A stretch of 64,000 nt of DNA from Escherichia coli (GCF_036503815.1 NZ_AP027764.1:310001-374000), one strand, 5' to 3'. Counted from the first letter of the stretch, positions 8,452 through 17,946 are shown. Numbers and translations: made by a program. Notes: generated by a model from the sequence alone, not told the origin.

Positions 8452-9519
8452 ATGGATAAGAGTAAGCGCCATCTGGCGTGGTGGGTTGTCGGGTTACTGG
8501 CGGTGGCTGCCGTCGTGGCGTGGTGGCTGTTGCGCCCGGCAGGTGTGCCGGAAGGCTTTGCCGTCAGCAATGGGCGCATTGAAGCGACGGAAGTGGATAT
8601 CGCCAGCAAAATTGCCGGGCGTATCGATACCATTCTGGTGAAAGAAGGCCAGTTTGTTCGCGAAGGCGAAGTGCTGGCGAAGATGGATACTCGCGTGTTG
8701 CAGGAACAGCGACTGGAAGCCATCGCGCAAATCAAAGAAGCACAAAGCGCCGTTGCCGCCGCGCAGGCTTTGCTGGAGCAACGGCAAAGCGAAACTCGCG
8801 CCGCACAGTCGCTGGTTAATCAACGCCAGGCAGAACTGGACTCCGTGGCTAAACGTCATACGCGTTCCCGCTCGCTTGCCCAACGGGGGGCTATTTCTGC
8901 GCAACAGCTGGATGACGATCGCGCCGCCGCCGAGAGCGCCCGAGCCGCGCTGGAATCGGCGAAAGCTCAGGTATCGGCTTCTAAAGCGGCTATAGAAGCA
9001 GCACGCACCAATATCATTCAGGCGCAAACCCGCGTCGAAGCGGCACAAGCCACTGAGCGGCGCATTGCCGCAGATATCGATGACAGTGAACTGAAAGCCC
9101 CGCGTGACGGACGCGTGCAGTATCGGGTTGCCGAGCCAGGCGAAGTGCTGGCAGCAGGCGGTCGGGTGCTAAATATGGTCGATCTCAGCGATGTCTATAT
9201 GACCTTCTTCCTGCCAACCGAACAGGCGGGCACGCTGAAACTGGGCGGCGAAGCCCGACTGATCCTCGATGCCGCGCCAGATCTGCGTATTCCTGCGTCC
9301 ATCAGCTTTGTCGCCAGCGTCGCCCAGTTCACGCCAAAAACCGTCGAAACCAGCGATGAGCGGCTGAAACTGATGTTCCGCGTCAAAGCGCGTATCCCAC
9401 CGGAATTACTCCAGCAACATCTGGAATATGTCAAAACCGGTTTGCCGGGCGTGGCGTGGGTGCGGGTGAACGAAGAACTTCCGTGGCCTGACGACCTTGC
9501 GGTGAGGTTGCCGCAATGA
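8452..9519 (+). CDS. yhiI: YhiI, HlyD-family membrane fusion protein
   Basis: This 355-residue periplasmic adaptor is anchored by one N-terminal membrane helix (about residues 8-25). A lipoyl/barrel-sandwich half (IEATEVDIASKIAGRID), a long Ala/Gln/Arg-rich coiled-coil hairpin (about residues 85-205) and the returning lipoyl and beta-barrel part follow. Such adaptors link an inner-membrane pump to an outer-membrane channel such as TolC. Here the pump would be RbbA-YhhJ, whose genes follow with a 4-nt overlap (ATGA). The start ATG at 8452 matches the K-12 length and places the membrane helix at the N-terminus. The substrate is unknown. Confidence 0.93.
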   Translation: MDKSKRHLAWWVVGLLAVAAVVAWWLLRPAGVPEGFAVSNGRIEATEVDIASKIAGRIDTILVKEGQFVREGEVLAKMDTRVLQEQRLEAIAQIKEAQSAVAAAQALLEQRQSETRAAQSLVNQRQAELDSVAKRHTRSRSLAQRGAISAQQLDDDRAAAESARAALESAKAQVSASKAAIEAARTNIIQAQTRVEAAQATERRIAADIDDSELKAPRDGRVQYRVAEPGEVLAAGGRVLNMVDLSDVYMTFFLPTEQAGTLKLGGEARLILDAAPDLRIPASISFVASVAQFTPKTVETSDERLKLMFRVKARIPPELLQQHLEYVKTGLPGVAWVRVNEELPWPDDLAVRLPQ

Positions 9520-12251
9520 CGCATCTGGAACTGGTTCCCGTCCCGCCTGTCGCGCAACTGGCGGGCGTGAGCCAGCATTATGGAAAAACCGTTGCGCTGA
9601 ACAATATCACTCTCGATATTCCGGCCCGCTGCATGGTCGGGCTGATTGGCCCGGACGGCGTTGGGAAGTCGAGTTTGTTGTCACTGATTTCCGGTGCCCG
9701 CGTCATTGAGCAGGGCAACGTGATCGTGCTGGGCGGCGATATGCGCGACCCGAGGCATCGCCGTGACGTCTGCCCGCGCATTGCCTGGATGCCGCAGGGA
9801 CTGGGCAAAAACCTCTACCACACCTTGTCGGTGTATGAAAACGTCGATTTTTTCGCCCGCCTGTTCGGTCACGACAAAGCGGAGCGGGAAGTCCGAATTA
9901 ATGAGCTGCTGACCAGCACCGGGTTAGCACCGTTTCGCGATCGTCCGGCAGGTAAACTCTCCGGCGGGATGAAGCAAAAACTGGGGCTGTGCTGTGCGTT
10001 AATCCACGACCCGGAATTGTTGATTCTTGATGAGCCAACAACGGGGGTTGACCCGCTCTCTCGCGCCCAGTTCTGGGATCTGATCGATAGCATTCGCCAG
10101 CGGCAGAGCAATATGAGCGTGCTGGTTGCCACCGCCTATATGGAAGAAGCGGAACGCTTCGACTGGCTGGTAGCGATGAATGCCGGAGAAGTACTGGCGA
10201 CTGGCAGCGCCGAAGAGCTGCGGCAGCAAACGCAAAGCGCCACGCTGGAAGAAGCATTTATAAATCTGTTACCGCAAGCACAACGGCAGGCGCATCAGGC
10301 GGTAGTGATCCCACCGTATCAACCTGAAAACGCAGAGATTGCCATCGAAGCGCGCGATCTGACCATGCGTTTTGGTTCCTTCGTTGCCGTTGATCACGTC
10401 AATTTCCGCATTCCACGCGGGGAGATTTTTGGCTTCCTCGGTTCGAACGGCTGCGGTAAATCCACCACCATGAAAATGCTTACCGGACTGCTGCCTGCCA
10501 GCGAAGGTGAGGCGTGGCTGTTCGGGCAACCGGTTGATCCAAAAGATATCGATACTCGCCGTCGGGTGGGCTATATGTCGCAGGCGTTTTCGCTCTATAA
10601 CGAACTCACCGTGCGGCAAAACCTGGAGTTACATGCCCGTTTGTTTCACATCCCGGAAGCGGAAATTCCCGCGCGAGTGGCTGAAATGAGCGAGCGTTTT
10701 AAGCTCAACGACGTTGAAGATGTTCTGCCGGAGTCATTGCCGCTCGGCATTCGCCAGCGGCTTTCGCTGGCGGTGGCGGTGATTCATCGCCCGGAGATGT
10801 TAATCCTCGATGAGCCTACTTCTGGCGTCGATCCGGTGGCGAGGGATATGTTCTGGCAGTTGATGGTCGATCTTTCGCGCCAGGACAAAGTGACTATCTT
10901 CATCTCCACCCACTTTATGAACGAAGCGGAACGCTGCGACCGCATCTCACTGATGCACACCGGAAAAGTGCTCGCCAGCGGTACACCGCAGGAACTGGTT
11001 GAGAAACGCGGATCCGCCAGTCTGGAAGAGGCATTTATCGCCTATTTGCAGGAAGCGGCAGGGCAGAGCAACGAAGCCGAAGCGCCGCCCGTGGTACATG
11101 ACACCACCCACGTCCCGCGTCAGGGATTTAGCCTGCGACGTCTGTTTAGCTACAGCCGTCGCGAAGCACTGGAACTGCGTCGCGATCCGGTACGTTCGAC
11201 GCTGGCGCTGATGGGAACGGTGATCCTGATGCTGATAATGGGTTACGGCATCAGTATGGATGTGGAAAATCTGCGCTTTGCGGTGCTTGATCGCGACCAG
11301 ACCGTCAGTAGCCAGGCGTGGACGCTCAATCTCTCCGGTTCCCGTTACTTTATCGAGCAGCCGCCGCTCACCAGTTATGACGAGCTTGATCGTCGGATGC
11401 GTGCGGGCGATATCACGGTGGCGATTGAGATTCCACCCAATTTCGGGCGCGATATCGCGCGTGGTACGCCTGTGGAACTCGGTGTCTGGATCGACGGTGC
11501 GATGCCCAGTCGTGCCGAAACGGTAAAAGGTTACGTGCAGGCCATGCACCAGAGCTGGCTACAGGATGTGGCGAGTCGGCAATCCACGCCCGCGAGCCAA
11601 AGCGGGCTGATGAATATTGAGACACGCTATCGCTATAACCCGGACGTAAAAAGCCTGCCAGCGATTGTTCCAGCGGTGATCCCACTGTTGCTGATGATGA
11701 TTCCGTCGATGTTAAGCGCCCTTAGCGTGGTACGGGAAAAAGAGTTGGGGTCGATTATCAACCTTTACGTGACCCCCACCACCCGCAGCGAATTTTTACT
11801 TGGCAAACAGCTACCGTACATCGGGCTGGGAATGCTGAACTTTTTCCTGCTCTGCGCCCTGTCGGTGTTTGTGTTTGGCGTACCGCATAAAGGCAGTTTC
11901 CTGACGCTCACCCTGGCGGCGCTGCTGTATATCATCATTGCCACCGGAATGGGGCTGCTGATCTCTACTTTTATGAAAAGCCAGATTGCCGCCATTTTCG
12001 GTACGGCGATTATCACGTTGATTCCGGCGACGCAGTTTTCCGGGATGATCGATCCGGTAGCTTCGCTGGAAGGTCCAGGACGTTGGATCGGCGAGGTTTA
12101 CCCGACCAGTCATTTTCTGACTATCGCCCGCGGAACGTTCTCGAAGGCACTTGATCTGACGGATTTATGGCAACTTTTTATCCCGTTGCTGATAGCCATA
12201 CCGCTGGTGATGGGTTTAAGCATCCTGCTGCTCAAAAAACAGGAGGGATGA
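9516..12251 (+). CDS. rbbA: RbbA, double ABC ATPase with ABC-2 membrane domain
   Basis: This 911-residue protein has two ABC ATPase domains followed by a membrane domain. The first has GPDGVGKSS, signature LSGGMKQKL and LLILDEPTTGVDP. The second has GSNGCGKST, the weakened signature LPLGIRQRL and MLILDEPTSGVDP. From about residue 550 an ABC-2-type domain has one N-terminal helix, a large external loop and about five C-terminal helices. Biochemical work on K-12 named it ribosome-associated ATPase. Gene context (adaptor yhiI before, permease yhhJ after, overlapping frames) instead points to a tripartite exporter. Both readings may hold. It is full length. Confidence 0.93.
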   Translation: MTHLELVPVPPVAQLAGVSQHYGKTVALNNITLDIPARCMVGLIGPDGVGKSSLLSLISGARVIEQGNVIVLGGDMRDPRHRRDVCPRIAWMPQGLGKNLYHTLSVYENVDFFARLFGHDKAEREVRINELLTSTGLAPFRDRPAGKLSGGMKQKLGLCCALIHDPELLILDEPTTGVDPLSRAQFWDLIDSIRQRQSNMSVLVATAYMEEAERFDWLVAMNAGEVLATGSAEELRQQTQSATLEEAFINLLPQAQRQAHQAVVIPPYQPENAEIAIEARDLTMRFGSFVAVDHVNFRIPRGEIFGFLGSNGCGKSTTMKMLTGLLPASEGEAWLFGQPVDPKDIDTRRRVGYMSQAFSLYNELTVRQNLELHARLFHIPEAEIPARVAEMSERFKLNDVEDVLPESLPLGIRQRLSLAVAVIHRPEMLILDEPTSGVDPVARDMFWQLMVDLSRQDKVTIFISTHFMNEAERCDRISLMHTGKVLASGTPQELVEKRGSASLEEAFIAYLQEAAGQSNEAEAPPVVHDTTHVPRQGFSLRRLFSYSRREALELRRDPVRSTLALMGTVILMLIMGYGISMDVENLRFAVLDRDQTVSSQAWTLNLSGSRYFIEQPPLTSYDELDRRMRAGDITVAIEIPPNFGRDIARGTPVELGVWIDGAMPSRAETVKGYVQAMHQSWLQDVASRQSTPASQSGLMNIETRYRYNPDVKSLPAIVPAVIPLLLMMIPSMLSALSVVREKELGSIINLYVTPTTRSEFLLGKQLPYIGLGMLNFFLLCALSVFVFGVPHKGSFLTLTLAALLYIIIATGMGLLISTFMKSQIAAIFGTAIITLIPATQFSGMIDPVASLEGPGRWIGEVYPTSHFLTIARGTFSKALDLTDLWQLFIPLLIAIPLVMGLSILLLKKQEG

Positions 12252-13375
12252 TGCGCCATTTACGCAATATTTTTAATCTGGGTATCAAAGAGTTGCGCAG
12301 TCTGCTCGGTGATAAAGCGATGCTGACGCTGATTGTCTTCTCGTTTACGGTGTCGGTGTATTCGTCAGCGACCGTCACGCCAGGATCGTTGAACCTGGCA
12401 CCGATCGCTATTGCCGATATGGATCAATCGCAGTTATCGAACCGGATCGTTAACAGCTTCTACCGCCCGTGGTTTTTGCCCCCGGAGATGATCACCGCCG
12501 ATGAGATGGATGCCGGGCTGGACGCCGGGCGCTATACCTTCGCGATAAATATTCCGCCTAATTTTCAGCGTGATGTCCTCGCAGGACGCCAGCCGGATAT
12601 TCAGGTGAACGTCGATGCCACGCGCATGAGCCAGGCATTCACTGGCAACGGTTATATCCAGAATATTATCAACGGTGAAGTGAACAGCTTTGTCGCGCGT
12701 TACCGTGATAACAGCGAACCGTTGGTATCGCTGGAAACCCGCATGCGCTTTAATCCGAACCTCGATCCCGCATGGTTTGGCGGGGTGATGGCGATCATCA
12801 ACAACATTACCATGCTGGCGATTGTGTTGACCGGATCGGCGCTGATCCGCGAGCGTGAACACGGCACGGTGGAACACTTACTGGTGATGCCGATAACGCC
12901 GTTTGAGATCATGATGGCGAAGATCTGGTCGATGGGGCTGGTGGTGCTGGTGGTATCGGGATTATCGCTGGTGCTGATGGTAAAAGGCGTGCTGGGCGTA
13001 CCGATAGAAGGCTCGATCCCGCTGTTTATGCTTGGCGTGGCGCTCAGTCTGTTTGCCACCACGTCAATCGGCATTTTTATGGGGACGATAGCGCGTTCAA
13101 TGCCGCAACTGGGGCTGCTGGTGATTCTGGTGCTACTGCCGCTGCAAATGCTTTCCGGTGGCTCCACGCCGCGCGAAAGTATGCCGCAGATGGTGCAGGA
13201 CATTATGCTGACCATGCCGACGACACACTTTGTCAGCCTCGCGCAGGCCATCCTCTACCGGGGTGCCGGATTCGAAATCGTCTGGCCGCAGTTCCTGACG
13301 TTGATGGCAATTGGCGGCGCGTTTTTCACCATCGCGCTGCTGCGATTCAGGAAGACGATTGGGACAATGGCGTAA
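12248..13375 (+). CDS. yhhJ: YhhJ, ABC-2 type permease
   Basis: This 375-residue inner-membrane protein resembles the C-terminal half of RbbA: one N-terminal helix, a large periplasmic loop (about residues 50-175) and a bundle of five or six helices, with a conserved ALIREREHGTVEHLL element before the helices. It probably pairs with RbbA as the second membrane half of the exporter. The start is ambiguous between adjacent ATGs at 12248 and 12251; both follow AGGAGG, and both overlap or abut the rbbA stop. It is the last gene of the yhiI-rbbA-yhhJ operon. Confidence 0.92.
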   Translation: MMRHLRNIFNLGIKELRSLLGDKAMLTLIVFSFTVSVYSSATVTPGSLNLAPIAIADMDQSQLSNRIVNSFYRPWFLPPEMITADEMDAGLDAGRYTFAINIPPNFQRDVLAGRQPDIQVNVDATRMSQAFTGNGYIQNIINGEVNSFVARYRDNSEPLVSLETRMRFNPNLDPAWFGGVMAIINNITMLAIVLTGSALIREREHGTVEHLLVMPITPFEIMMAKIWSMGLVVLVVSGLSLVLMVKGVLGVPIEGSIPLFMLGVALSLFATTSIGIFMGTIARSMPQLGLLVILVLLPLQMLSGGSTPRESMPQMVQDIMLTMPTTHFVSLAQAILYRGAGFEIVWPQFLTLMAIGGAFFTIALLRFRKTIGTMA

Positions 13376-13387
13376 GGAAGGGAAACT

Positions 13388-13435
13388 TGACTTCATATTG
13401 TGATGTCATACTATTGATGTCATAAAGTGAAGTCA
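13388..13435. promoter_or_regulatory. Operator array in front of hicAB
   Basis: An outer inverted repeat, TGACTTCA (13388-13395) and TGAAGTCA (13428-13435), encloses two direct copies of TGATGTCATA (13401-13410 and 13415-13424). The array ends 12 bp before the hicA start. This suits autoregulation by the ribbon-helix-helix antitoxin HicB, which binds short palindromic half-sites. The binding itself is inferred. Confidence 0.65.
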
Positions 13436-13447
13436 TAAGGACATGCC

Positions 13448-13723
13448 ATGAGAACCCAGGTACAGGCTTTACGGAAGAAACAAAAAAATACATTGGATCA
13501 AATATTTAAATCTCCTGTTCCTCAAGGGATTAAGTGGTCTGATATAGAGTCACTGGTTAAAGCATTAGGCGGAGAAATTAAGGAAGGAAGAGGTTCGCGT
13601 TGTAAGTTCATACTAAATATGAGCGTTGCGTGTTTCCATCGGCCTCATCCGTCGCCAGATACCGATAAAGGCGCTGTAGAAAGCGTGCGTGACTGGTTAC
13701 TAAGTATAGGGGTAAAACCATGA
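13448..13723 (+). CDS. hicA: HicA-family toxin (mRNA interferase)
   Basis: This 91-residue protein is HicA-like: a short dsRBD-type fold with LVKALGGEIKEGRGSRCKFIL and FHRPHP. In the best-known HicA toxins the catalytic His lies in a GSH motif. Here that position is Arg (GSR) and the conserved His pair is in HRPHP, as in a distinct HicA subfamily. Such toxins cleave mRNA and are neutralised by HicB, encoded next with a 4-nt overlap. K-12 lacks these genes between yhhJ and nikR. The first 30 residues are an unusual basic extension (RTQVQALRKKQKNTLDQIFK). The family call is firm; activity is not shown. Confidence 0.85.
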   Translation: MRTQVQALRKKQKNTLDQIFKSPVPQGIKWSDIESLVKALGGEIKEGRGSRCKFILNMSVACFHRPHPSPDTDKGAVESVRDWLLSIGVKP

Positions 13724-14079
13724 TCAAACTGAAGACGCCAAACTCTATGGAGATTGCCGGGCAACCTGCTGTTATCACTTACGTGCCAGAACTGAATGCA
13801 TTTCGTGGCAAATTCCTGGGCTTGTCAGGTTATTGTGATTTTGTCTCTGACAGCATTCAGGGGCTGCAAAAAGAAGGGGAGCTTTCCCTGCGAGAGTATC
13901 TTGAGGATTGTAAAGCTGCGGGTATTGAGCCGTATGCGCGTACAGAAAAGATTAAGACCTTTACATTACGCTATCCAGAATCGCTGAGTGAACGCCTTAA
14001 TAATGCGGCTGCGCAGCAACAAGTCTCTGTAAATACTTATATTATTGAAACGCTAAATGAGCGTTTGAATCATTTATAA
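13720..14079 (+). CDS. hicB: HicB-family antitoxin
   Basis: This 119-residue protein has the HicB partial RNase H-like N-terminal domain (VITYVPELNAFRGKFLGLSGYCDFVSD), which sequesters HicA. A C-terminal ribbon-helix-helix segment (FTLRYPESLSERLNNAAAQQQVSVNTYIIETL) binds DNA. The start overlaps the hicA stop (ATGA), so the pair is translationally coupled with the toxin first, the usual hicAB order. It probably represses its own operon through the repeat array at 13388-13435. A strong hairpin terminator follows at 14134. Confidence 0.87.
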   Translation: MIKLKTPNSMEIAGQPAVITYVPELNAFRGKFLGLSGYCDFVSDSIQGLQKEGELSLREYLEDCKAAGIEPYARTEKIKTFTLRYPESLSERLNNAAAQQQVSVNTYIIETLNERLNHL

Positions 14080-14133
14080 ATTTTAGCGGCGTACAATACG
14101 CAGAATATCTGCCTTTACAGGATCTATCTATGC

Positions 14134-14166
14134 AACTGAACTTAATTTTATAAATTAAGTTCAGTT
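14134..14166 (+). terminator. hicAB terminator hairpin
   Basis: A perfect 15-bp stem (14134-14148 with 14152-14166) closes a 3-nt loop TAT and is followed by the T-rich AATATCTTTTCTTT. It is almost entirely A/T in the upper stem. It may also stop nikR transcripts coming from the other side. Confidence 0.75.
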
Positions 14167-14198
14167 AATATCTTTTCTTTCCTCGTTTTAGAAATAAC

Positions 14199-14600
14199 TC
14201 AATCTTCCTTCGGCAAGCACTGCAAATGCCCGTGCCGCACGCCGCGCTGGGCGATAACGTCATCGGCAAAATGCTGCACGTCGCCCATGTCACCTTTCAA
14301 CACGGCGATTTCCAGGCAATCGTCGTGATTGATATGTACATGCAGCGTGGCAACAGAGAGATCGTGGTGATGGTGCTGGGTGGAGACAATACGGCTGGCT
14401 AAGTCGCGTTTTTCGTGTTCATACACATACGACAGCACCGCGAAACCTTGTGTGCCGTGCTGCTGGGTGGCCTCCTGCGCCAGAGCGCTACGCAAAATAT
14501 CGCGGATAGCTTCGGAACGGTTGTTATAACCACGACGCTGGCTCAGGCTGTCCAGCGTCTCCAGTAAATCGTCATCAAGGGTGATGGTGACTCGTTGCAT
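14199..14600 (-). CDS. nikR: NikR nickel-responsive repressor
   Basis: This 133-residue ribbon-helix-helix repressor shuts off nikABCDE when nickel is sufficient. The N-terminal DNA-binding part is [22 protein letters not shown]. The C-terminal ACT-like part carries the nickel ligands His76, His87, His89 and Cys95 (HHHHD...[10 protein letters not shown]), all present. I set the start at 14600 to match the known length; it lies 4 nt after the nikE stop. The longer upstream reading is inside nikE. NikR acts at the palindrome at 19558-19585. Confidence 0.96.
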
Positions 14601-14604
14601 TGAC

Positions 14605-15411
14605 TTAAACCTTTTCTGTGGCGCGACGGCGCACTGGGAATGCGGGTAATACCGCGTTTTGTAGCACACGTCCGGCGTCAGAGGAAAAGGTTAATTTATC
14701 TCCCACCACCTGGGTTTCGACAATTTGCCCGTTATCCATCACCATCACCCGCTGACAGAAGCGCTCCACCAGACGTAAGTCGTGGGTGATAAACAGGCAG
14801 GCGGTGCCAAACTGCTGTTGCAGCTTTTTCAGCAGGCGAATGACGCCCGCCTGTAACACGAGATCAAGGTTGGAAACGGCTTCATCCAGAATCAGCAGTT
14901 TCGGTTCGACCGCCAGCGCACGTGCCAGGCAGACGCGCTGGAGCTGACCGCCGCTTAACTGCGGTGGGCGTTTGTCGAGCACGCTATCGTCAAGATCGAC
15001 CGCCTTCAGCATTTCGCTGGCACGCGCCAGTTGTTCCGATTTTTTCAGCGATAGCAGGTGGCGCATCGGTTCACGCAGGATCTCGCGCACGGTTTTGCGC
15101 GGATTCACGGCGCTGATGGAGTCCTGAAACACCATTTGAATATCACGGCGGAACGCTTTACGTTGCGCGCGATTGAGCTTCGCCAACGGTTCGCCGCGCC
15201 AGATAATATTTCCCTGTGAGGGCGACTCTAACCCGACCAGCAGCCGCGCGAGAGTGCTTTTTCCGCAGCCGCTGCGTCCCAGCAGGGCGACGGTTTCACC
15301 GCTTTTCAGGGTCAGCGAAACGTTATTGAGCACTGCCTGATGCTGGTGCTTACCGCTGAATCCACCGTGTGCGTACTGGTGTGAAAGGTCGGAGACGTTA
15401 AGTAAAGTCAT
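14605..15411 (-). CDS. nikE: NikE nickel ABC transporter ATPase
   Basis: This 268-residue ATPase of the Opp/Dpp type is one of two that power nickel import. It has Walker [10 protein letters not shown], signature LSGGQLQRV and Walker [13 protein letters not shown], where Ala-Val replaces the more common Pro-Thr. It pairs with NikD; the two genes overlap by 4 nt. It acts on the cytoplasmic face of the NikBC permease. Length and order match K-12. Confidence 0.96.
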
Positions 15412-16172
15412 GATGCCAGCTCCATACCATAAAGCGCGAGGTGAGCAGAAACCAGGCTGCGCGTTACCGCATGTTTGGGGGCGTTAAACAGCGTTTCGAC
15501 ATCGCCCTGCTCAACAATCTTACCGTGCGACATCACCGCCACGTCATCCGCCAGACGCGCCACTACGCCCATATCATGGGTGACCAGCAGCATTCCCGGT
15601 GCTTGTTTTTGCATAATGCTTTCCAGCAGATCGAGGATGCGCGCCTGTGCTACCACGTCGAGATCGGTGGTCGGTTCATCGGCGATGATAAACGGTGATT
15701 CACATAGCACAGCCATCGCAATCATCATGCGCTGCAACATGCCGCCGCTCATCTCGAACGGGTACAGCTTCAGCACGCGTGCGGCGTTTTCCAGCCCTAC
15801 CGCTTCTATAGCGGCAATAAGCGTGGCGTCATCGGCGGGTTTCCCCAGTGCCTGGCAAGTTTCCCGCGCGTGCGTGAGCATGGTGTGCAGCGGATTAAAG
15901 GCACTGCGCGGGTTCTGCATGATAGTGGCAATTTTGATACCGCGCAGGGCGCAGGGAGAAACCGGTTTGCCATCGGCCAAAATTTCCCCCGCCGTCTGGC
16001 GAACGCCAGCGGGCAGAATGCCCAGCGTCGCAGCGCAGGTCAGCGACTTCCCGCTGCCACTACCGCCGACTAACGCCAGCACGCGTCCGCGTTGCAGGGT
16101 TAACGATACGCCGTGTACCAGCGGTTGCGCGGCCTGTAGCGCGATATTACGTAGTTCAATCTGTTGCGGCAT
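15408..16172 (-). CDS. nikD: NikD nickel ABC transporter ATPase
   Basis: This 254-residue ATPase subunit is the partner of NikE. Walker A is GGSGSGKSL, the signature is MSGGMLQRM and Walker B is FIIADEPTTDLD. It overlaps nikC by one base and nikE by four, indicating tight translational coupling in the nikABCDE operon. It is full length and typical of the oligopeptide/nickel importer ATPases. Confidence 0.96.
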   Translation of the reverse strand: MPQQIELRNIALQAAQPLVHGVSLTLQRGRVLALVGGSGSGKSLTCAATLGILPAGVRQTAGEILADGKPVSPCALRGIKIATIMQNPRSAFNPLHTMLTHARETCQALGKPADDATLIAAIEAVGLENAARVLKLYPFEMSGGMLQRMMIAMAVLCESPFIIADEPTTDLDVVAQARILDLLESIMQKQAPGMLLVTHDMGVVARLADDVAVMSHGKIVEQGDVETLFNAPKHAVTRSLVSAHLALYGMELAS

Positions 16173-17005
16173 TAGTGTGCGTGCTCCGTCACCAGATGAG
16201 GGTCCAGATGATCGCGCAGTGCGTCACCCACCAGGTTAAAGGCCATCACGCTGATAAACAGCGCCAGTCCCGGCCAGAACATTTGCAGTGGCTGGGTCCA
16301 GATATACTGACGTGCATCGTTAATCATCACGCCCCATTCGGCGGTCGGGGCGGTCACGCCGAGACCGAGGAAGGACATCCCCGCGACGTGTAGCATCATA
16401 TGGCCGATATCCAGCGTCGCCAGCACCAGCAGTGAAGGGATCACCGCGCCCGCCAGATGATCGATAAACACCCGCACATGGCCTGCGCCAGAAAGCCGTG
16501 ATGCCAGCACAAACTCGCGCTGGCGCAGTGAAATCACCAGACTGCGCACCATGCGCGCGTACCACGCCCAGTGCGACAGGGCGATGGCGATAATCACATT
16601 GGTCAACCCGGTGCCGAGCACGCCGACCATAAAGAACGACAGAATCGACGTCGGGAAGGTCATAAACATATCCGCCACGCGCATGGTGGCCTGATCAACG
16701 CGCCCGCCAATCAGCCCGGCGCTGCCGCCAATAATCAGCCCTAACGCCAGCACCAACAGCAGGCAGGCCATTACCGAGCCAAGCGACACACGGGTCGCCG
16801 CCATCAGCCGTGAGAAAATATCGCGTCCTAAGTGATCGGTACCCAGCCAGTGCTGCGCATCCGGTGAAAGCAGGCGCGACGGCAGATCAATCGCCTGTGG
16901 GTCATACGGCAGCCACCACTGGCTGGTGAGCGCAATCAGCGCCAGCAGGGCGATAATGATCAGCGCCAGGCGTACCGACCAGCGGGAAGAGAGGAAAAAG
17001 TTCAC
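16172..17005 (-). CDS. nikC: NikC nickel transporter permease
   Basis: This 277-residue inner-membrane permease of the DppC type has about six helices and the cytoplasmic EAA-like loop (ALSHWAWYARMVRSLVISLRQ followed by SRLSGAGH). With NikB it forms the channel that moves nickel, probably as a His or metallophore complex, from NikA into the cell. It overlaps nikB by 4 nt and nikD by 1 nt. Confidence 0.96.
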   Translation of the reverse strand: MNFFLSSRWSVRLALIIIALLALIALTSQWWLPYDPQAIDLPSRLLSPDAQHWLGTDHLGRDIFSRLMAATRVSLGSVMACLLLVLALGLIIGGSAGLIGGRVDQATMRVADMFMTFPTSILSFFMVGVLGTGLTNVIIAIALSHWAWYARMVRSLVISLRQREFVLASRLSGAGHVRVFIDHLAGAVIPSLLVLATLDIGHMMLHVAGMSFLGLGVTAPTAEWGVMINDARQYIWTQPLQMFWPGLALFISVMAFNLVGDALRDHLDPHLVTEHAH

Positions 17006-17946
17006 GCGTGGGCTCCTTCATGACGACGAATGCGCGGGTCCAGCGCGGCGTTGAGCAAATCAACAATCAAATTACAGACCACAAAAACCACCACCATCAT
17101 CAGCGTAAAGCACTGGATCACCGGATAGTCACGGTTAAAAATCGCCGACACCGCATAGCGCCCGACGCCCGGCCAGGCAAAGATGTTTTCGATAATCATC
17201 GTCCCGCCAATCAGTTCGCCAATGTGCATCCCCACGGCGGTGATCATCGGCAGCGAGGCATTGCGCAGGATATGGCGGCGTTCGGTCTGTTTGTCGTTCA
17301 GGCCGCGCAGCCGCGCCCAGGTCACATGACGCTGACCGGCGACGTCCAGCATGCTGGCGCGCAGCAGACGCGCGTTAATCGCCAGCGACATAAAGGCGAT
17401 GGAAACCGCAGGCAAAATGATATGCTGCCAGCCGCCGTAACCCATCGCGGGCAGCCATTGCAGATACACTGAAAATGCCATCACCAGTAAAAACGCCAAC
17501 CAGAAGTTAGGCATCGACACGCCAAGAAACGCGATAAAACGCACGGCGAAATCCGGCAGGCGGTCGCGATGGCGCGCCGCCCAGATGCCGAGCGGCACGG
17601 AAGTGAGCAGAATTAACACCAGCGCCGCACCCGCCAGCTCCAGCGTGGCGGGCAGGAAGGTCAGCATATCGTCCAGCACCGGGCGTTGGCTGGCGAATGA
17701 GATACCAAAGTCAAGATGCAGCGCTTTCCACAACCAGGTTCCGTACTGCACGTACAACGGCTGATCCAGCCCCAGCATGGTGCGGGTAGAAGCCAGCATT
17801 TCCGGCGTCGGCGGTAGGTTAGACAGACGCAGATAATCGAGCGCCGGGTCGCCGGTGCCGAGGCGCAGCATCAGAAAAATGATCACCGAGGCGGCGAGCA
17901 CCATCGGGATCAGCAGCAGAAAGCGGCGTAATACATAACGCAACAT
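17002..17946 (-). CDS. nikB: NikB nickel transporter permease
   Basis: This 314-residue permease of the DppB type has about six membrane helices, with the N-terminal MLRYVLRRFLLLIPMVLAASVIIF typical of the family, and an external loop between helices 1 and 2. It is the partner of NikC. The start overlaps the nikA stop by one base. Full length, as in K-12. Confidence 0.96.
   Translation of the reverse strand: MLRYVLRRFLLLIPMVLAASVIIFLMLRLGTGDPALDYLRLSNLPPTPEMLASTRTMLGLDQPLYVQYGTWLWKALHLDFGISFASQRPVLDDMLTFLPATLELAGAALVLILLTSVPLGIWAARHRDRLPDFAVRFIAFLGVSMPNFWLAFLLVMAFSVYLQWLPAMGYGGWQHIILPAVSIAFMSLAINARLLRASMLDVAGQRHVTWARLRGLNDKQTERRHILRNASLPMITAVGMHIGELIGGTMIIENIFAWPGVGRYAVSAIFNRDYPVIQCFTLMMVVVFVVCNLIVDLLNAALDPRIRRHEGAHA

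Noticed and set aside
15475..16239. 254-codon open frame antisense to nikD
   Set aside because: It is a mirror of the high-GC nikD codons, with an Arg/Ser/Pro-rich product and no family resemblance.
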